Source: Sulfurimonadaceae bacterium
GTDB lineage: Bacteria; Campylobacterota; Campylobacteria; Campylobacterales; Sulfurimonadaceae
Assembly: GCA_028683835.1 (NCBI GenBank)
Contig: JAQUHB010000010.1
Location: forward strand, 1-64,000
DNA length: 64,000 nucleotides
Direction of reading: 5' to 3'
Shown here: positions 20,173 to 30,247 of the stretch, in pieces
Layout: every line of letters begins with the position of its first letter
How positions within the stretch are numbered: the stretch's first letter is position 1
Position numbers and translations under genes: made by a program
The notes under the pieces: model-generated
The model's database searches: none
What the model saw: only the letters and a program-made list of their open reading frames with translations
What the model was told of the DNA's origin: nothing

Positions 20173-22842
20173 TTAAAACGTACTGCTAAATGCAAATTTT
20201 TCCTTCTCAAACAACTCAAGACATGCATCTACAACAGAAGGTTCATAGATGCTTCCGCGTCCATGTCTAATCTCATCTATTGCAGCTTCTATCCCTACAG
20301 ATGGACGATATGGACGATGTGATGACATAGCTTCTACAACGTCTGACAAAGCGACTATCTTGGATTCTAGCAGTATCTCATCACCTTTTAAGCCTTGCGG
20401 ATATCCACTCCCGTCGATCTTTTCATGATGCTGCAAAATTATCGTCGCTATCGGCCATGGAAATTGAATATCTTTGAGTATATCATAACCGGTTTGGGGA
20501 TGCATCTGAATAAGTTTGTACTCAAGATCATTAAGTTTTCCAGGTTTGACAAGTATCTCCGAGGGAACATGGATTTTTCCCAAGTCATGGATAAGCGCCG
20601 CAAAATGGATCCCATGAACTTGATAATCAGGCAGATTCATCTTTTTTGCGATTGCTGTTGCAAGTTCTGCTACACGGCGCTGATGCCCTGCCGTATATGG
20701 ATCACGTGACTCAAGTGTCGCTGCGATTGCTTGAATAGACTGTTCCAAACTTTGCTGCAACAAAAGGACATGTTGTTCATGTTCTGTACGTGTACGTAAA
20801 TTGATAATACCGTAAGCCAAATCATTTGCCAGCTCTTCTAGAAGATGGATTTCCTCTTTATCAAATGAATTTTTTTGATATGAATAGATACTTAAAGCGC
20901 CGAAAACTTTGCCTTTGTTCAAAAGAGGAAAAGCGATATTGGAAGCATAACGGTGTAATTTACAAGCGTCTTTCCATGACTGATAGCCTTGTTCATTTTC
21001 AATATCTCTGCAGATTTGTTGTACGCCGTTTCGAATAGCTCTTGCAGATGGTAACTGTCCCTCTTCTATATCATCCCAACTAAGAGGTCCATTATAAAAA
21101 TAATTTTCATCTTTACCCGACCATGCCATAAGAGTCATACTTTTTTTTACATCGTCTTGAGTGTATACGACCGTTGCAAGAGCATACCCTCCTTTATCTA
21201 CGATAATACTCGTCACGGTGTACAACAAATCATCTTCATTTGAAGCTTTTACAAGAGCTATATTACCGGCAGAAAGGGTTTTTAAAGCGCGATTTGCTCT
21301 ATGAAGAGATGCTTCAGCTTCTTTTCTCTCTGTAATCACATCAAAAACGGCTACAAAATATTCACGCTTTGGACTATAGACTGAAATAAAAAACCATGTT
21401 TTAAGAGATTCTACATAGATCTCAAACTGTTCAGATCCTCCGCCTGAGGCTACTCTGCCATATCTTTCAAAGAGCTCAGGATCACTTTCTTTGATTCCAG
21501 GAACGACATCACTAATATGTTTACCTTTAACATCATGCAAACCGGTCTGTTTTTCAAAAGCTTCATTGACATCTAGATAGATAAAATCTACCGGTCGCCC
21601 ATCTTCATAGATCATTTGACAATAGGCAAAACCGTTTAACATACTCGCAAAAAGTAGTCTATAACGCTCTTCACTTTTGTGAAGAGCATGTTCTGCCTGT
21701 TTACGTTCAGTAATATCACGATCTATTCCACGATACCCTAAAAGATCTCCATTTTCATCAAAAAATGGAACACCGCTAGTTTCGAAAATAACATAGTGCC
21801 CATTTTTATGAATCATGATATTTTCTAAGGCAACGATTTTTGAAGATGTTTCAACAATATTTTTAAAAAAAGAAGATACTCTCTGTGCTTCTTTAGGAGA
21901 CATAAAAGCGAATGGTGATTTCCCAAGAAGTTCATGTGATTCATATCCAAGTAAAGCTTTTGATTGAGGGCTTACATAAGTATAATTACCTTTTTCGTCT
22001 ACTTCCCAAATCCAATCACTGACAGACTCTATAATCGTGCGAAATTTTTCCTCACTTTGTCTTAGTAACTTTTCTGTCCTTTTCCGTTCAGTAATATCCC
22101 GTAAAATGCCAATACCATTCCATACGCCATTTTTCTCGACTGCCGATAATGAAAGTTCAATAGGGAACTCCGTTCCATCCTTCTTTATTGCAGCTAATTC
22201 CAGTGTCTTTCCAATAGCAACACCTTCACCACTCTCCATAAAATGTTTAAGAGCGCTTTTATGGGCTTCTAAAAAACGCTTTGGCGCAAGCAGTCTATGC
22301 AAATTCAGACCCACTGCCTCTTTCTCGCAATAACCGAATATTTTTTCAGCTGCCCTATTCCAATAAGATATATTGCCTTTGTTATCTATCATTAAGATCG
22401 CATCTTGCGCAGAAGTAGCGATACTGCGAAATTTCTCCTCACTTTCCCGCACTTCTTTTTCTAAACTTTTATACTTTGTAATATCTTCAAGTATATGCAT
22501 AGAATAGAGATATTTTCCCTTATTATCTACTATAGAATAAGCTAATAAACGAAAGATGGCATCACCTACCTGTAACTCCTCTTCATGTCCTTCAGTACCG
22601 GGATTTTTTACTCCTTCTTGACAACCGTATGATGGAGCATCTGATTTTGGGAAGATTTCATAATATTTACGACCTATAATTTCTTCAAATGAAAGTCCTG
22701 CATACTTTTGATAGGCTTTATTACAGCGTAAAACATGAAATTCACCATCATGTATAAAAATTGCATCTTGAAATGAATCCAGTGCACTCATCCACTCTTG
22801 ATGTGCGTGTTCAATCTTTTCACATATCTCATTATCTAACAT
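20173..22842 (-). CDS. Multi-PAS/GAF HD-GYP signalling protein
   Basis: 889 aa from the ATG at 22842 (GGGGAG at ideal spacing; an earlier ATG at 22854 is less likely). Four PAS domains in tandem (about 10-125, 135-255, 262-385, 390-505) end in the repeated 'DITERK' linker. A GAF domain (about 530-680) and an HD-GYP domain (about 700-880) with 'HDLGKIHVP' and 'HHEKIDGSGYP' follow. No membrane segment is seen, so it is a cytoplasmic multi-input c-di-GMP phosphodiesterase. It is convergent with the GAF-HD-GYP gene, 151 bp away. Confidence 0.9.
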   Translation of the reverse strand: MLDNEICEKIEHAHQEWMSALDSFQDAIFIHDGEFHVLRCNKAYQKYAGLSFEEIIGRKYYEIFPKSDAPSYGCQEGVKNPGTEGHEEELQVGDAIFRLLAYSIVDNKGKYLYSMHILEDITKYKSLEKEVRESEEKFRSIATSAQDAILMIDNKGNISYWNRAAEKIFGYCEKEAVGLNLHRLLAPKRFLEAHKSALKHFMESGEGVAIGKTLELAAIKKDGTEFPIELSLSAVEKNGVWNGIGILRDITERKRTEKLLRQSEEKFRTIIESVSDWIWEVDEKGNYTYVSPQSKALLGYESHELLGKSPFAFMSPKEAQRVSSFFKNIVETSSKIVALENIMIHKNGHYVIFETSGVPFFDENGDLLGYRGIDRDITERKQAEHALHKSEERYRLLFASMLNGFAYCQMIYEDGRPVDFIYLDVNEAFEKQTGLHDVKGKHISDVVPGIKESDPELFERYGRVASGGGSEQFEIYVESLKTWFFISVYSPKREYFVAVFDVITERKEAEASLHRANRALKTLSAGNIALVKASNEDDLLYTVTSIIVDKGGYALATVVYTQDDVKKSMTLMAWSGKDENYFYNGPLSWDDIEEGQLPSARAIRNGVQQICRDIENEQGYQSWKDACKLHRYASNIAFPLLNKGKVFGALSIYSYQKNSFDKEEIHLLEELANDLAYGIINLRTRTEHEQHVLLLQQSLEQSIQAIAATLESRDPYTAGHQRRVAELATAIAKKMNLPDYQVHGIHFAALIHDLGKIHVPSEILVKPGKLNDLEYKLIQMHPQTGYDILKDIQFPWPIATIILQHHEKIDGSGYPQGLKGDEILLESKIVALSDVVEAMSSHRPYRPSVGIEAAIDEIRHGRGSIYEPSVVDACLELFEKEKFAFSSTF

Positions 22843-22887
22843 ATGACTCCCCATATTCTATTCAACAAATATTCTAGCACAAAATAT

Positions 22888-23700
22888 TCAAATTCCTAAT
22901 ACTTTCATCGCACTTCGTATGACTGGTATCATGGTCATCTCGACGGCTTTGTTAAGGTTTAATGGCTGCACCATCATCTTGATAGCCATATTGTATGGAT
23001 AGTGCTTTTTAGCTAGATCTTTTAGCTCTTTTTTGAATAGTTCATAAGATGAAAACTCAAACCGACCCTTGTGTTCAAGTTCATAAATACTCTGATATCC
23101 CATCTCTATATCTTCACTGCTAGCTTCCTTCAAGCGCTTGGCAATCACTTTTAGTATCACTGTTCGTCCTAGATTTTCTTTTTGATTATAGTGTTTGAAG
23201 TAATGGTCAAAGTAGCTGTAGTGATTGACCTCATCTTTGTAGATATAGTGTGACAAAGCTGCTAGTACCGGTTCATCACAACTTTTTGCATAACTCTCAA
23301 ATGCTCTATACATGGTAGAAGTCCCTGTCTCGACTATCATCCTTGCAAGCATTTCTAAAGCGCGTGTTGCCTGAAACGAATCTGTGTTGCAAAGTGGCAG
23401 ATAAAGCTCCAAAAAACGCTCATACGTCTTTTGCCAGAGAAATTCAGGCCATACATATAAGATGTATGCCCTCAGCGCTTTGCCGTGTTGCAGCTCTTCC
23501 TTTTGCCAACTTTCATTTATCCAACTAACGGCTTCTAGGTTGTCACTGTAATATTCTGAAAGATTTTTTGCATAGGTCTCGGACGTTATCTCTACGAACG
23601 ATGCGATCGTAAGAAGATAGAAGAGAAAACGGTTCTCTTTAACTTTTGTAGTATCTATAGAATCATAGTCTATATCTTTAGTATAATCCCATTTTGCCAT
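22888..23700 (-). CDS. Ferritin-like diiron protein
   Basis: 270 aa from the ATG at 23700, which follows GAGG by eight bases. Helical, with two carboxylate-histidine motifs, 'KEELQHGK' and 'KDEVNHYS', and 'ARMIVETGTSTMYRA' between them. These are the ligand pattern of the ferritin-like superfamily closest to acyl-ACP desaturase or R2-like oxidases. The substrate is unknown. It follows the multi-PAS gene's start by 45 bp on the same strand and may be cotranscribed with it. Confidence 0.75.
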   Translation of the reverse strand: MAKWDYTKDIDYDSIDTTKVKENRFLFYLLTIASFVEITSETYAKNLSEYYSDNLEAVSWINESWQKEELQHGKALRAYILYVWPEFLWQKTYERFLELYLPLCNTDSFQATRALEMLARMIVETGTSTMYRAFESYAKSCDEPVLAALSHYIYKDEVNHYSYFDHYFKHYNQKENLGRTVILKVIAKRLKEASSEDIEMGYQSIYELEHKGRFEFSSYELFKKELKDLAKKHYPYNMAIKMMVQPLNLNKAVEMTMIPVIRSAMKVLGI

Positions 23701-23825
23701 AACAGTTACCTCATGTTTTAAAGTCACTGCGTCCATTTTACAACTTATAGGTTAATGTTTATCTTTACATCTAGGGGTAGATCAAAAATGCTATAATGGC
23801 GGTACTTTCCATAAGGATGTAAGAA

Positions 23826-23864
23826 ATGCAAACTCTTCATCACACAAAATATGTCAGATGTTAG
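23826..23864 (+). CDS. Short leader ORF before LysE-type gene
   Basis: A 12-codon ORF with a good AAGGA site upstream, encoding MQTLHHTKYVRC. It overlaps the transporter start by 7 bp, while the transporter ATG at 23858 has no ribosome binding site of its own. This arrangement suggests translational coupling or a leader peptide. Chance is possible. Confidence 0.4.
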   Translation: MQTLHHTKYVRC

Positions 23865-24460
23865 CTTCTTTTAGTGAAGGGTTTTTATTGGGGCTTGGTG
23901 CTGCTATCCCCTTAGGTCCTATTAACATTCTTATTATGAACAACGCGTTAAAAAGCTATATGGCAGGAGTTGCTCTTGGTTTTGGAGCCATGAGCGCGGA
24001 TATATTTTATCTCTCTTTGATCTTAGCCGGATTTATAAAGTTTTTTAACAACCCCAATATTTTAAATATTATTGGAGTTCTCGGAAGCTCTTTTTTACTC
24101 TATCTTGCATACGACATCTACAAAAATAGAGCTAAAAAAATAGAACTGTACACCCATACCGTTCCGATTAAGAACCTCTCCAAGATCTATATCCAAGGAT
24201 TGTTGTTGACACTTCTAAATCCCTACACTATCGTTTTTTGGTTTAGCATCGCAGGGTATGCCGCAACTAAAAACCTAAACACGGGTTTTACCATACTCGG
24301 TATGATCAGCGCCATCACTCTGTGGACGACTTTGATGCCCTATTTGGTACACAGAACAAAGCACAAAATATCTCAAAGAGTCTCAACCTATCTCAGCATC
24401 TTCTCTTCGCTTATTCTTTTTGGATTTTCTCTCTCACTGTTTATACATGTACTCTTTTGA
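23858..24460 (+). CDS. LysE/RhtB-family amino acid exporter
   Basis: 200 aa with six predicted TM helices and the family N-terminal motif 'GLGAAIPLGPINILI'. Members export amino acids or their analogues across the inner membrane by proton exchange. The substrate is not evident. It is translated probably by coupling to the 12-codon ORF that overlaps its start. It is divergent from the ferritin-like gene. Confidence 0.85.
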   Translation: MLASFSEGFLLGLGAAIPLGPINILIMNNALKSYMAGVALGFGAMSADIFYLSLILAGFIKFFNNPNILNIIGVLGSSFLLYLAYDIYKNRAKKIELYTHTVPIKNLSKIYIQGLLLTLLNPYTIVFWFSIAGYAATKNLNTGFTILGMISAITLWTTLMPYLVHRTKHKISQRVSTYLSIFSSLILFGFSLSLFIHVLF

Positions 24461-24510
24461 GCTGCGCGATAATAAATATTTTTAGGAATTTGTCAGCTGT
24501 TTTTTTGGGA

Positions 24511-24527
24511 ACCTGATAACATCAGGT
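24511..24527. terminator. Hairpin between lysE-like gene and small ORF
   Basis: A 7-bp perfect stem ACCTGAT/ATCAGGT with a 3-nt loop, flanked by a T7 tract on one side. It lies between convergent genes and may act as a terminator, but the T run is not in the canonical position. Confidence 0.4.
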
Positions 24528-24574
24528 TTGAAGTCGTTAAGAAAACTTTATAATAGTTTCTTACCTTCTTCTGA

Positions 24575-24682
24575 TTATTGCATCTTATCATATTCTTTTT
24601 GTTGTCTAATAAGCTCATTTTGCCTTCTTTTTGCATCATGTTCTGCTGCTTCTACAGATCTAAGTGTACCTTTCCATCCCAT
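24575..24682 (-). CDS. Small Lys/Arg/Gln-rich protein, probably truncated
   Basis: 35 aa beginning MGWKGTLRSVEAAEHDAKRR, with GGAG eight bases before the ATG. The start resembles a bacterial family of about 70-90 aa that opens with 'GWKGT-R' and has a basic coiled coil. This copy stops after the coiled coil and no continuation is found in the other frames. It is either a short variant or a truncated gene. The remainder of 24461-24814 holds only the hairpin at 24511. Confidence 0.5.
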   Translation of the reverse strand: MGWKGTLRSVEAAEHDAKRRQNELIRQQKEYDKMQ

Positions 24683-24814
24683 GTAGAATCTCCATAATAG
24701 AGAATTTAACTACCGATGAAACACTATATCAGAAAAGCACTAAATGAAAATAATTACAAGAAAATACTTCCAAGCTCAACAGCTTGAAAAGTAGAAAAGT
24801 TTAAAGTTTGAAGA

Positions 24815-26161
24815 TTAAGAGTTGTAGTTTACCTGTTTTTCTAAGCTGAGTGCGCCGTCAAAAAGTGTTTGTTCGTCGTATGCTTTTGCTATGAGCTGTA
24901 AACCTATGGGCATACCGCTTTGTGTATTTGCAACAGGCACAGAGATAGCAGGAAGACCTGCGAGGTTTACAGAGATAGTATAAATGTCACTGAGGTACAT
25001 CTCTATCGGGCTTGAAAGCTCACCGAACTTATTTGCAACTGTCGGAGCGACAGGCGACAAAATAAGATCCACATCTTCAAATATTTTTGCGTAGTTATCT
25101 TTGATAAGATGACGAACTTTTTGTGCTTTTACATAGTAAGCATCATAGTATCCAGAAGATAAAACGAAGTTTCCAAGCATGATACGGCGTTTTACTTCAT
25201 CGCCAAAACCTTCACTACGTGTTTTGATAAAAGTATCTTCGAGATTTTTACCCACTTTACGGTTTCCATAACGGATACCATCATATCGTGCTAAGTTTGT
25301 TGTTGCTTCAGCTGTTGCCGTGATGTAGTAAGCCGAGATATCGTATTTTGGGTTCATCATCTCTTTTTCTACGATGGTATGACCCGCAGCTTTTAATGCT
25401 TCAATAGTATCAGAATACGCTTTTTGTACGTCATCGCTTGCATCTTTGACATATTCTGGTAAAACAGCGATGCGTAATTTTCTCTCAGGGTTAAGTTTAT
25501 CGCTTACTTTTTCATACGAAATATCCGCACTTGTAGAATCTTTTTCATCGTGTCCGCAGATAATGTCATACAAGATCGCCGCATCTTCGACGTTTTGAGT
25601 CATCGGCCCGATCTGATCCAAGCTTGAAGCATACGCACCAAGACCATAACGGCTCACACGTCCGTAAGTCGGTTTCATCCCGACAATCCCGCAAAACGCC
25701 GCAGGCTGACGGATAGACCCACCCGTGTCGCTTCCAAGTGCCGCGATAGCAAGACCTGCTGCCACAGCAGCCGCGCTTCCGCCCGAACTTCCACCTGGAA
25801 CACAGTCACGGTTTTTAGGGTTTAAAGTCTTGCCGTAAAAACTGCTCTCAGTTGTAGAACCCATCGCAAACTCATCCATATTTGTACGACCAAATGGGCT
25901 AAGACCTGCGATGAGCATCTTTTCGATTACCGTTGCATTGTACGGAGAAATGTAGCCTTGAAGGATATTCGAGCCTGAAGTCACAGACCAATCTTTGACT
26001 TGGATATTGTCTTTTATCGCGATCGGCACGCCTTCCCCTACATTGTTGACATCTATGTACGCATTTAACGCAGGATCTGCTTCTATCTTTGTCTTTAGTT
26101 CATCTTTAAATTTTTTCAGTTCATCTGTACTAAGAGATAATGCTTCTTTTAATGTAATCAC
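24815..26161 (-). CDS. gatA: Glutamyl/aspartyl-tRNA amidotransferase subunit A
   Basis: 448 aa amidase-signature enzyme. The Lys-Ser-Ser triad is visible in 'VAIKDNI' and in '[14 protein letters not shown]' with '[10 protein letters not shown]'. It releases ammonia from glutamine for GatB to convert Glu-tRNA(Gln) and Asp-tRNA(Asn), a needed pathway in Campylobacterota, which lack GlnRS. The start is GTG with AGGAAA upstream. gatB and gatC are not in the window. Confidence 0.95.
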   Translation of the reverse strand: MITLKEALSLSTDELKKFKDELKTKIEADPALNAYIDVNNVGEGVPIAIKDNIQVKDWSVTSGSNILQGYISPYNATVIEKMLIAGLSPFGRTNMDEFAMGSTTESSFYGKTLNPKNRDCVPGGSSGGSAAAVAAGLAIAALGSDTGGSIRQPAAFCGIVGMKPTYGRVSRYGLGAYASSLDQIGPMTQNVEDAAILYDIICGHDEKDSTSADISYEKVSDKLNPERKLRIAVLPEYVKDASDDVQKAYSDTIEALKAAGHTIVEKEMMNPKYDISAYYITATAEATTNLARYDGIRYGNRKVGKNLEDTFIKTRSEGFGDEVKRRIMLGNFVLSSGYYDAYYVKAQKVRHLIKDNYAKIFEDVDLILSPVAPTVANKFGELSSPIEMYLSDIYTISVNLAGLPAISVPVANTQSGMPIGLQLIAKAYDEQTLFDGALSLEKQVNYNS

Positions 26162-26254
26162 TAAATTTCCTATCTTTTAAATTAATCACACGATTATATC
26201 TAAACGTTTATATCATTTTTCTTTTATTGTTTTTAAGTATTTTATTGTTCTACA

Positions 26255-28081
26255 CTAATGTAATTGCGCACTCTTTTTGAGCTCTAAAATTAATTCTTTT
26301 TGTCTATCATATATATACTGGATCAAAAGAGAATCATGTGTGTTGTACTCTTCTATGTCACAAATAATCTTACATGTATCTTGATTACTATCTATAATCA
26401 CAGCGATCACTGTTCCTTCCACGTTAAGCCTACTGAAACCCAGTTCAGCTTTAGGATTTGGTATGTTAAAAGTAAGAGAAACATTTTCATTTTGCATAGT
26501 ATCTACAAGCGGCACGTATTTCGCATATATAGCTATCGATTTTATAGATAGATCCACAATATAGCCATTCAAACTAACTCCGCTTACAAATAGCGATATT
26601 GGTGTTTTGTTAACCGTTGTAACGCGTGAATATCTTCTAGCATTTATATTTGTATCTAAAAATTTAAATTTTTCCAACATGACTATTCTTCTTGTCAAAT
26701 CAATTTTTTTCACCTTTGCTTCAATATCATGAAGAAAAACAGCTGATTGTAAAATTGTTTTTTGGTCAAGATTTATAACCACACCTTGAAGTGCTTCAAA
26801 GCGGATAGTTATAGTATTTTTGGCGATGCTAAGAATTTTAGATGGCGTATTTATAACTAAGCCATGATAAATATTTAAGAGTTTAATTTCGCTTGAATAT
26901 TTAAAAGCATCCTCTAAAAGGCTTTGTTCATCTATAATGCTCTCTAACTTACTAATATGTTTAATCTTGATAGAATTCTGCTCTTCTTGCGATAAATCTA
27001 CTTTCATAATATGATTCAAGGTGGAAAGAATTTCACTTAGATCTAGACTATTAAGATTAAGTGTATATATATCTATTAATGGCTTGTACATTTGAGAAGA
27101 GATATAGTTTATAATCTGAGCATTGATATTATTTGCCAGATTATTTATCTCATCTTCATTCATCTCTTCAAAAAGTATTACATAAAAATTTATAGCTATC
27201 TCTGCAAAAACAACTTTTTTTTCTAGTATTGATTTGATAAAACCTAGTAAATCTATCAATAACTCTTCTAAGGGAAGAACAGCTAATTCATTTTGCAACT
27301 TTTCAAAGTTTTGTATGTTTATAGTAATTGCATCAAAGCCATTATTAGCTATATCTTTTTGTAAAAGCTTCTCTTTTAGTAACTCTACAAAAGCGATCCT
27401 GCTAGAGATCAAATCCAATGTACTCTCTTTTAAAGAGCTGAGTTCATCAACATACATAATTTTCATATCATTCATAAGACTTACAGAAGTGACGCTATAT
27501 TTTTTAGGGAATCCATTTTTTATAGAAATCGCTCTCTCAATCTCACCATCTTTACTAAGTAAACCTTGAACATCCAACTGATTTAAAATAGTGTTTTGAA
27601 AGCTTTCTAAAGTTTCACATCTAAAATCTTTTAAAAGTTTACCGCTAACTTGTTCTAAGCTCATATTTTTATAAATCATAAAACTCAGTGTTGCAAAATC
27701 CGCTTTTCCAACAAGTTGTTGAAGTGTCTCTTCTGTAGAAATTTTCTGATCTTCTATTATCCTTTCTATAGCTTTTTCTGTGTTCATATTTTGAAGTATT
27801 AAGTTTTTTGCATTCAGCAAATAGGAGAGTTGAAAAAACATCAAGTTGTGCTTTTGTGGAACTATAAAGTATATAAGGGAATGGAGTTTTTGTTTAAATA
27901 ACTCTTTTACTTTTAAAGAAATATCTTTATCAACTTCTTCAAGTTCAATAATATATATCTCACAAGTATCAATCTCATTACGTACACTTATATCAATTGA
28001 AACACTACTCTTGAAATACTCCAATATAGCCTTCACATGATGTGAAGTAGTATGTTTATAATAAAGATGACAAAGACTCAT
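26255..28081 (-). CDS. PilZ-domain protein with degenerate GGDEF-like centre
   Basis: 608 aa, no membrane segments. The C-terminal 130 residues form a PilZ domain with 'RRYSR' and 'DLSIKSIAI', matching RxxxR and [D/N]xSxxG-type c-di-GMP contacts, though the final Gly is Ser. The middle (about 235-365) has the alternating helix/strand pattern of a nucleotide cyclase fold without GGDEF residues. It is probably a c-di-GMP effector; the N-terminal 120 residues are unrecognised and receiver-like in size. It is followed by an HDOD gene upstream on the same strand. Confidence 0.7.
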   Translation of the reverse strand: MSLCHLYYKHTTSHHVKAILEYFKSSVSIDISVRNEIDTCEIYIIELEEVDKDISLKVKELFKQKLHSLIYFIVPQKHNLMFFQLSYLLNAKNLILQNMNTEKAIERIIEDQKISTEETLQQLVGKADFATLSFMIYKNMSLEQVSGKLLKDFRCETLESFQNTILNQLDVQGLLSKDGEIERAISIKNGFPKKYSVTSVSLMNDMKIMYVDELSSLKESTLDLISSRIAFVELLKEKLLQKDIANNGFDAITINIQNFEKLQNELAVLPLEELLIDLLGFIKSILEKKVVFAEIAINFYVILFEEMNEDEINNLANNINAQIINYISSQMYKPLIDIYTLNLNSLDLSEILSTLNHIMKVDLSQEEQNSIKIKHISKLESIIDEQSLLEDAFKYSSEIKLLNIYHGLVINTPSKILSIAKNTITIRFEALQGVVINLDQKTILQSAVFLHDIEAKVKKIDLTRRIVMLEKFKFLDTNINARRYSRVTTVNKTPISLFVSGVSLNGYIVDLSIKSIAIYAKYVPLVDTMQNENVSLTFNIPNPKAELGFSRLNVEGTVIAVIIDSNQDTCKIICDIEEYNTHDSLLIQYIYDRQKELILELKKSAQLH

Positions 28082-28180
28082 ATGCTAATCCTACTATTTA
28101 TAAATAATTCAATCATACATAGAGTTTTTATACTAAACAAGATGTAAGTTGTTACAAGAACAGGGAATTGTATTAAAAAC

Positions 28181-29002
28181 TCATTCCATATATTTGATAC
28201 GTATTCTTTTTGCTACTCTTTTAAATGCTTCTTCGTTATAAGAATGTTGTTGAAGGATCGCAAGAACTTTATTGATTGAATTTTCAGTCAATTGTTCTTG
28301 GGCATTAATGGCTGTACGAACTATTTGGAGAGGAAAAACGATATCTTTCATTTCATCTGGTATCTCTTCATATTTACTATCTAAATATTGCATAGATTCA
28401 AAGAAGCTCTCATGTAGATTCATATGCTCAAAAATAAGAGCATTTACCTGTGCTGTGGTCATTGTTACATATCTATTTTCCACAAAAGATATATCTTTAG
28501 ATTCCAATAAATCATTATAAAAATCTTGATCTTTTTGATTTTGTAAAACATCATTTGCAATTAAGATTTTTCCGGTTTCCATCAAAAAAGCGATAGGTGT
28601 GACAATTCGCGCTATATTAATATTTACTGCCATATACCATTGAAAGATAAACTCACTTTGCATCATTGATATTTTTGAAAATTCTGAAGTTGAAATACCA
28701 TAGGGAGATAAATTTATATCAAACCCCCTTTGAATACATATACCAAGAACAATTGAACGGATTTGAGTATGTCCAAATAAAGTGACTGCTTGTAAAATTG
28801 ATACGATACTTTTACTAAATCCATACATCGGAGCATTCACTTTTGAGAGAATCCCTGCCGTGAGAGATGGATCTTTTTCAATAATAGCAATAAGATCATC
28901 AATATTTGGGTCACCTTGTGCAAAAAGATTTTCAATTTTTAAAACAGACTCTGGAAGAGGAGGAAGGGAATTAACCTGTTCAATAATAAAGTTGTATGGC
29001 AA
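28181..29002 (-). CDS. HDOD-domain signalling protein
   Basis: 273 aa, nearly all an HDOD domain: 'LPPLPESVLKIENL' at the start, 'IIEKDPSLTAGILSKVN' and 'AVTLFGHTQIRSIVLG' are family hallmarks. HDOD proteins are output or scaffold modules for motility and c-di-GMP pathways and lack phosphohydrolase residues. The start is TTG with AGAGG eight bases upstream. It lies 100 bp upstream of the PilZ gene, same strand. Confidence 0.85.
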   Translation of the reverse strand: MPYNFIIEQVNSLPPLPESVLKIENLFAQGDPNIDDLIAIIEKDPSLTAGILSKVNAPMYGFSKSIVSILQAVTLFGHTQIRSIVLGICIQRGFDINLSPYGISTSEFSKISMMQSEFIFQWYMAVNINIARIVTPIAFLMETGKILIANDVLQNQKDQDFYNDLLESKDISFVENRYVTMTTAQVNALIFEHMNLHESFFESMQYLDSKYEEIPDEMKDIVFPLQIVRTAINAQEQLTENSINKVLAILQQHSYNEEAFKRVAKRIRIKYME

Positions 29003-29135
29003 AATATGTACCTCTAAATAATATTATTTTTATGTATTTCAAAAGATGATTTTCTAGAACAAAATATTCATCTATTTATATCTAATTTATACTTTTTTTT
29101 CCCATCTTCATGAAGATGCAAGATCGACCTTCATA

Positions 29136-29714
29136 TTAACGAAGATTTTTCATGAGCATCTTCTCTTCCTCTAGCGAAAGATAACGCCACGTACCGCTCT
29201 CGATATCGAGTTTAAAACTGCCGATGCTGATACGTTTTAAGTCTAAGACCTTTAAAGGAGTTCCAAATTTTGGGTCGATCAACGCGCCAAAAAGTCGGCG
29301 GATGTGCCGATTTTTTCCTTCGTCTATTTGGACTCTGAGTTTTGTCTTTGCGCCACCCATGCCTATCTTTTCGACCACAAGAGCTTTTAGCAGTTCGTCC
29401 TTGCTTTGCACCCCTTTTAAAGCCTGTGCAATATGTTCATCGCTTACATGACCTCGCACCCAGATTTCATAAATCTTCACGCAACCGCCAGGTTTTGTCA
29501 GCACATTACCGATTTTGCCCTCAGTCGTGAATAGTAAAAGCCCCTTCGATTCAAGATCAAGACGGCCGATAGGCATCCAACCATCATCAAAAACCCAATC
29601 AGGCAAAAGATCATAAACCGTTTTTCGTCCAAGATCATCGGAACGTGTGACCAGATATCCTTTAGGTTTATTGAGCGCTAGCAGTTTTACCGAATCGTCC
29701 GTCGTTTTATTCAT
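29136..29714 (-). CDS. Pseudouridine synthase, RsuA/RluE type
   Basis: 192 aa. The catalytic Asp is in 'GRLDLESKGLLLFT', with 'NKPKGYL' near the N-terminus and 'EGKNRHIRRLF' later, the three RsuA-family motifs. There is no N-terminal S4 RNA-binding domain, so it resembles the short RluE/YmfC form. The exact rRNA target cannot be inferred. Confidence 0.9.
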   Translation of the reverse strand: MNKTTDDSVKLLALNKPKGYLVTRSDDLGRKTVYDLLPDWVFDDGWMPIGRLDLESKGLLLFTTEGKIGNVLTKPGGCVKIYEIWVRGHVSDEHIAQALKGVQSKDELLKALVVEKIGMGGAKTKLRVQIDEGKNRHIRRLFGALIDPKFGTPLKVLDLKRISIGSFKLDIESGTWRYLSLEEEKMLMKNLR

Positions 29715-29787
29715 GAGGTGTTTTCCTTAAAATTCTGGAGACATTTTACTCGATTATGCTTTTGTTTTTAGATAATTATATATTCTG

Positions 29788-30159
29788 TCACTGGATTTTT
29801 ACCGTTTTTAAACCTTGATCGATCCAACCCCAATTGATTCCGCCATCTAACTCATAGACATTTTTATATTTAAGTCTTAAACCCATTATCTCGCCAACTA
29901 TTTTTGTTCTTTGTGCATGGGCACATACCAAGATAAAAGGCTGTTCCTTGTTCGTTACCACTTTGGTAAATGCTTCTAAGAAGTTGTCAAGATTATATTG
30001 CCCTCTCTCATCAAAAAAAGTGATCTTATGGCTGCCTTCAATGATCCCATAATACTCCCACTCATCTGCTCTTCTAATATCGATGACTACAAAGCCTTCC
30101 TCTTTTTTTTGTTGAAACTCTTTCGTTGAAAGAGACTTAAACGGTCCAAAATTTAACAT
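29788..30159 (-). CDS. Rhodanese-like domain protein
   Basis: 123 aa, a single rhodanese domain. The N-terminal CH2A-type motif 'VVIDIRRADEWEYYGI' and the active-site loop 'CAHAQRT' with its Cys are present. No signal peptide, so it is cytoplasmic. Likely sulfur or phosphate group transfer; partner unknown. Confidence 0.85.
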   Translation of the reverse strand: MLNFGPFKSLSTKEFQQKKEEGFVVIDIRRADEWEYYGIIEGSHKITFFDERGQYNLDNFLEAFTKVVTNKEQPFILVCAHAQRTKIVGEIMGLRLKYKNVYELDGGINWGWIDQGLKTVKIQ

Positions 30160-30247
30160 AATTTTTATACCTCTTCATAAGATGTACTCTTTGATGTTTT
30201 ATTATAAACAGATGTACAAAAATCATACCTGATATTAAAATATGAGA

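Noticed and set aside
22037..22333. 98-codon plus-strand ORF inside the multi-PAS gene
   Set aside because: It is the complement of conserved PAS coding sequence and lacks a start signal.
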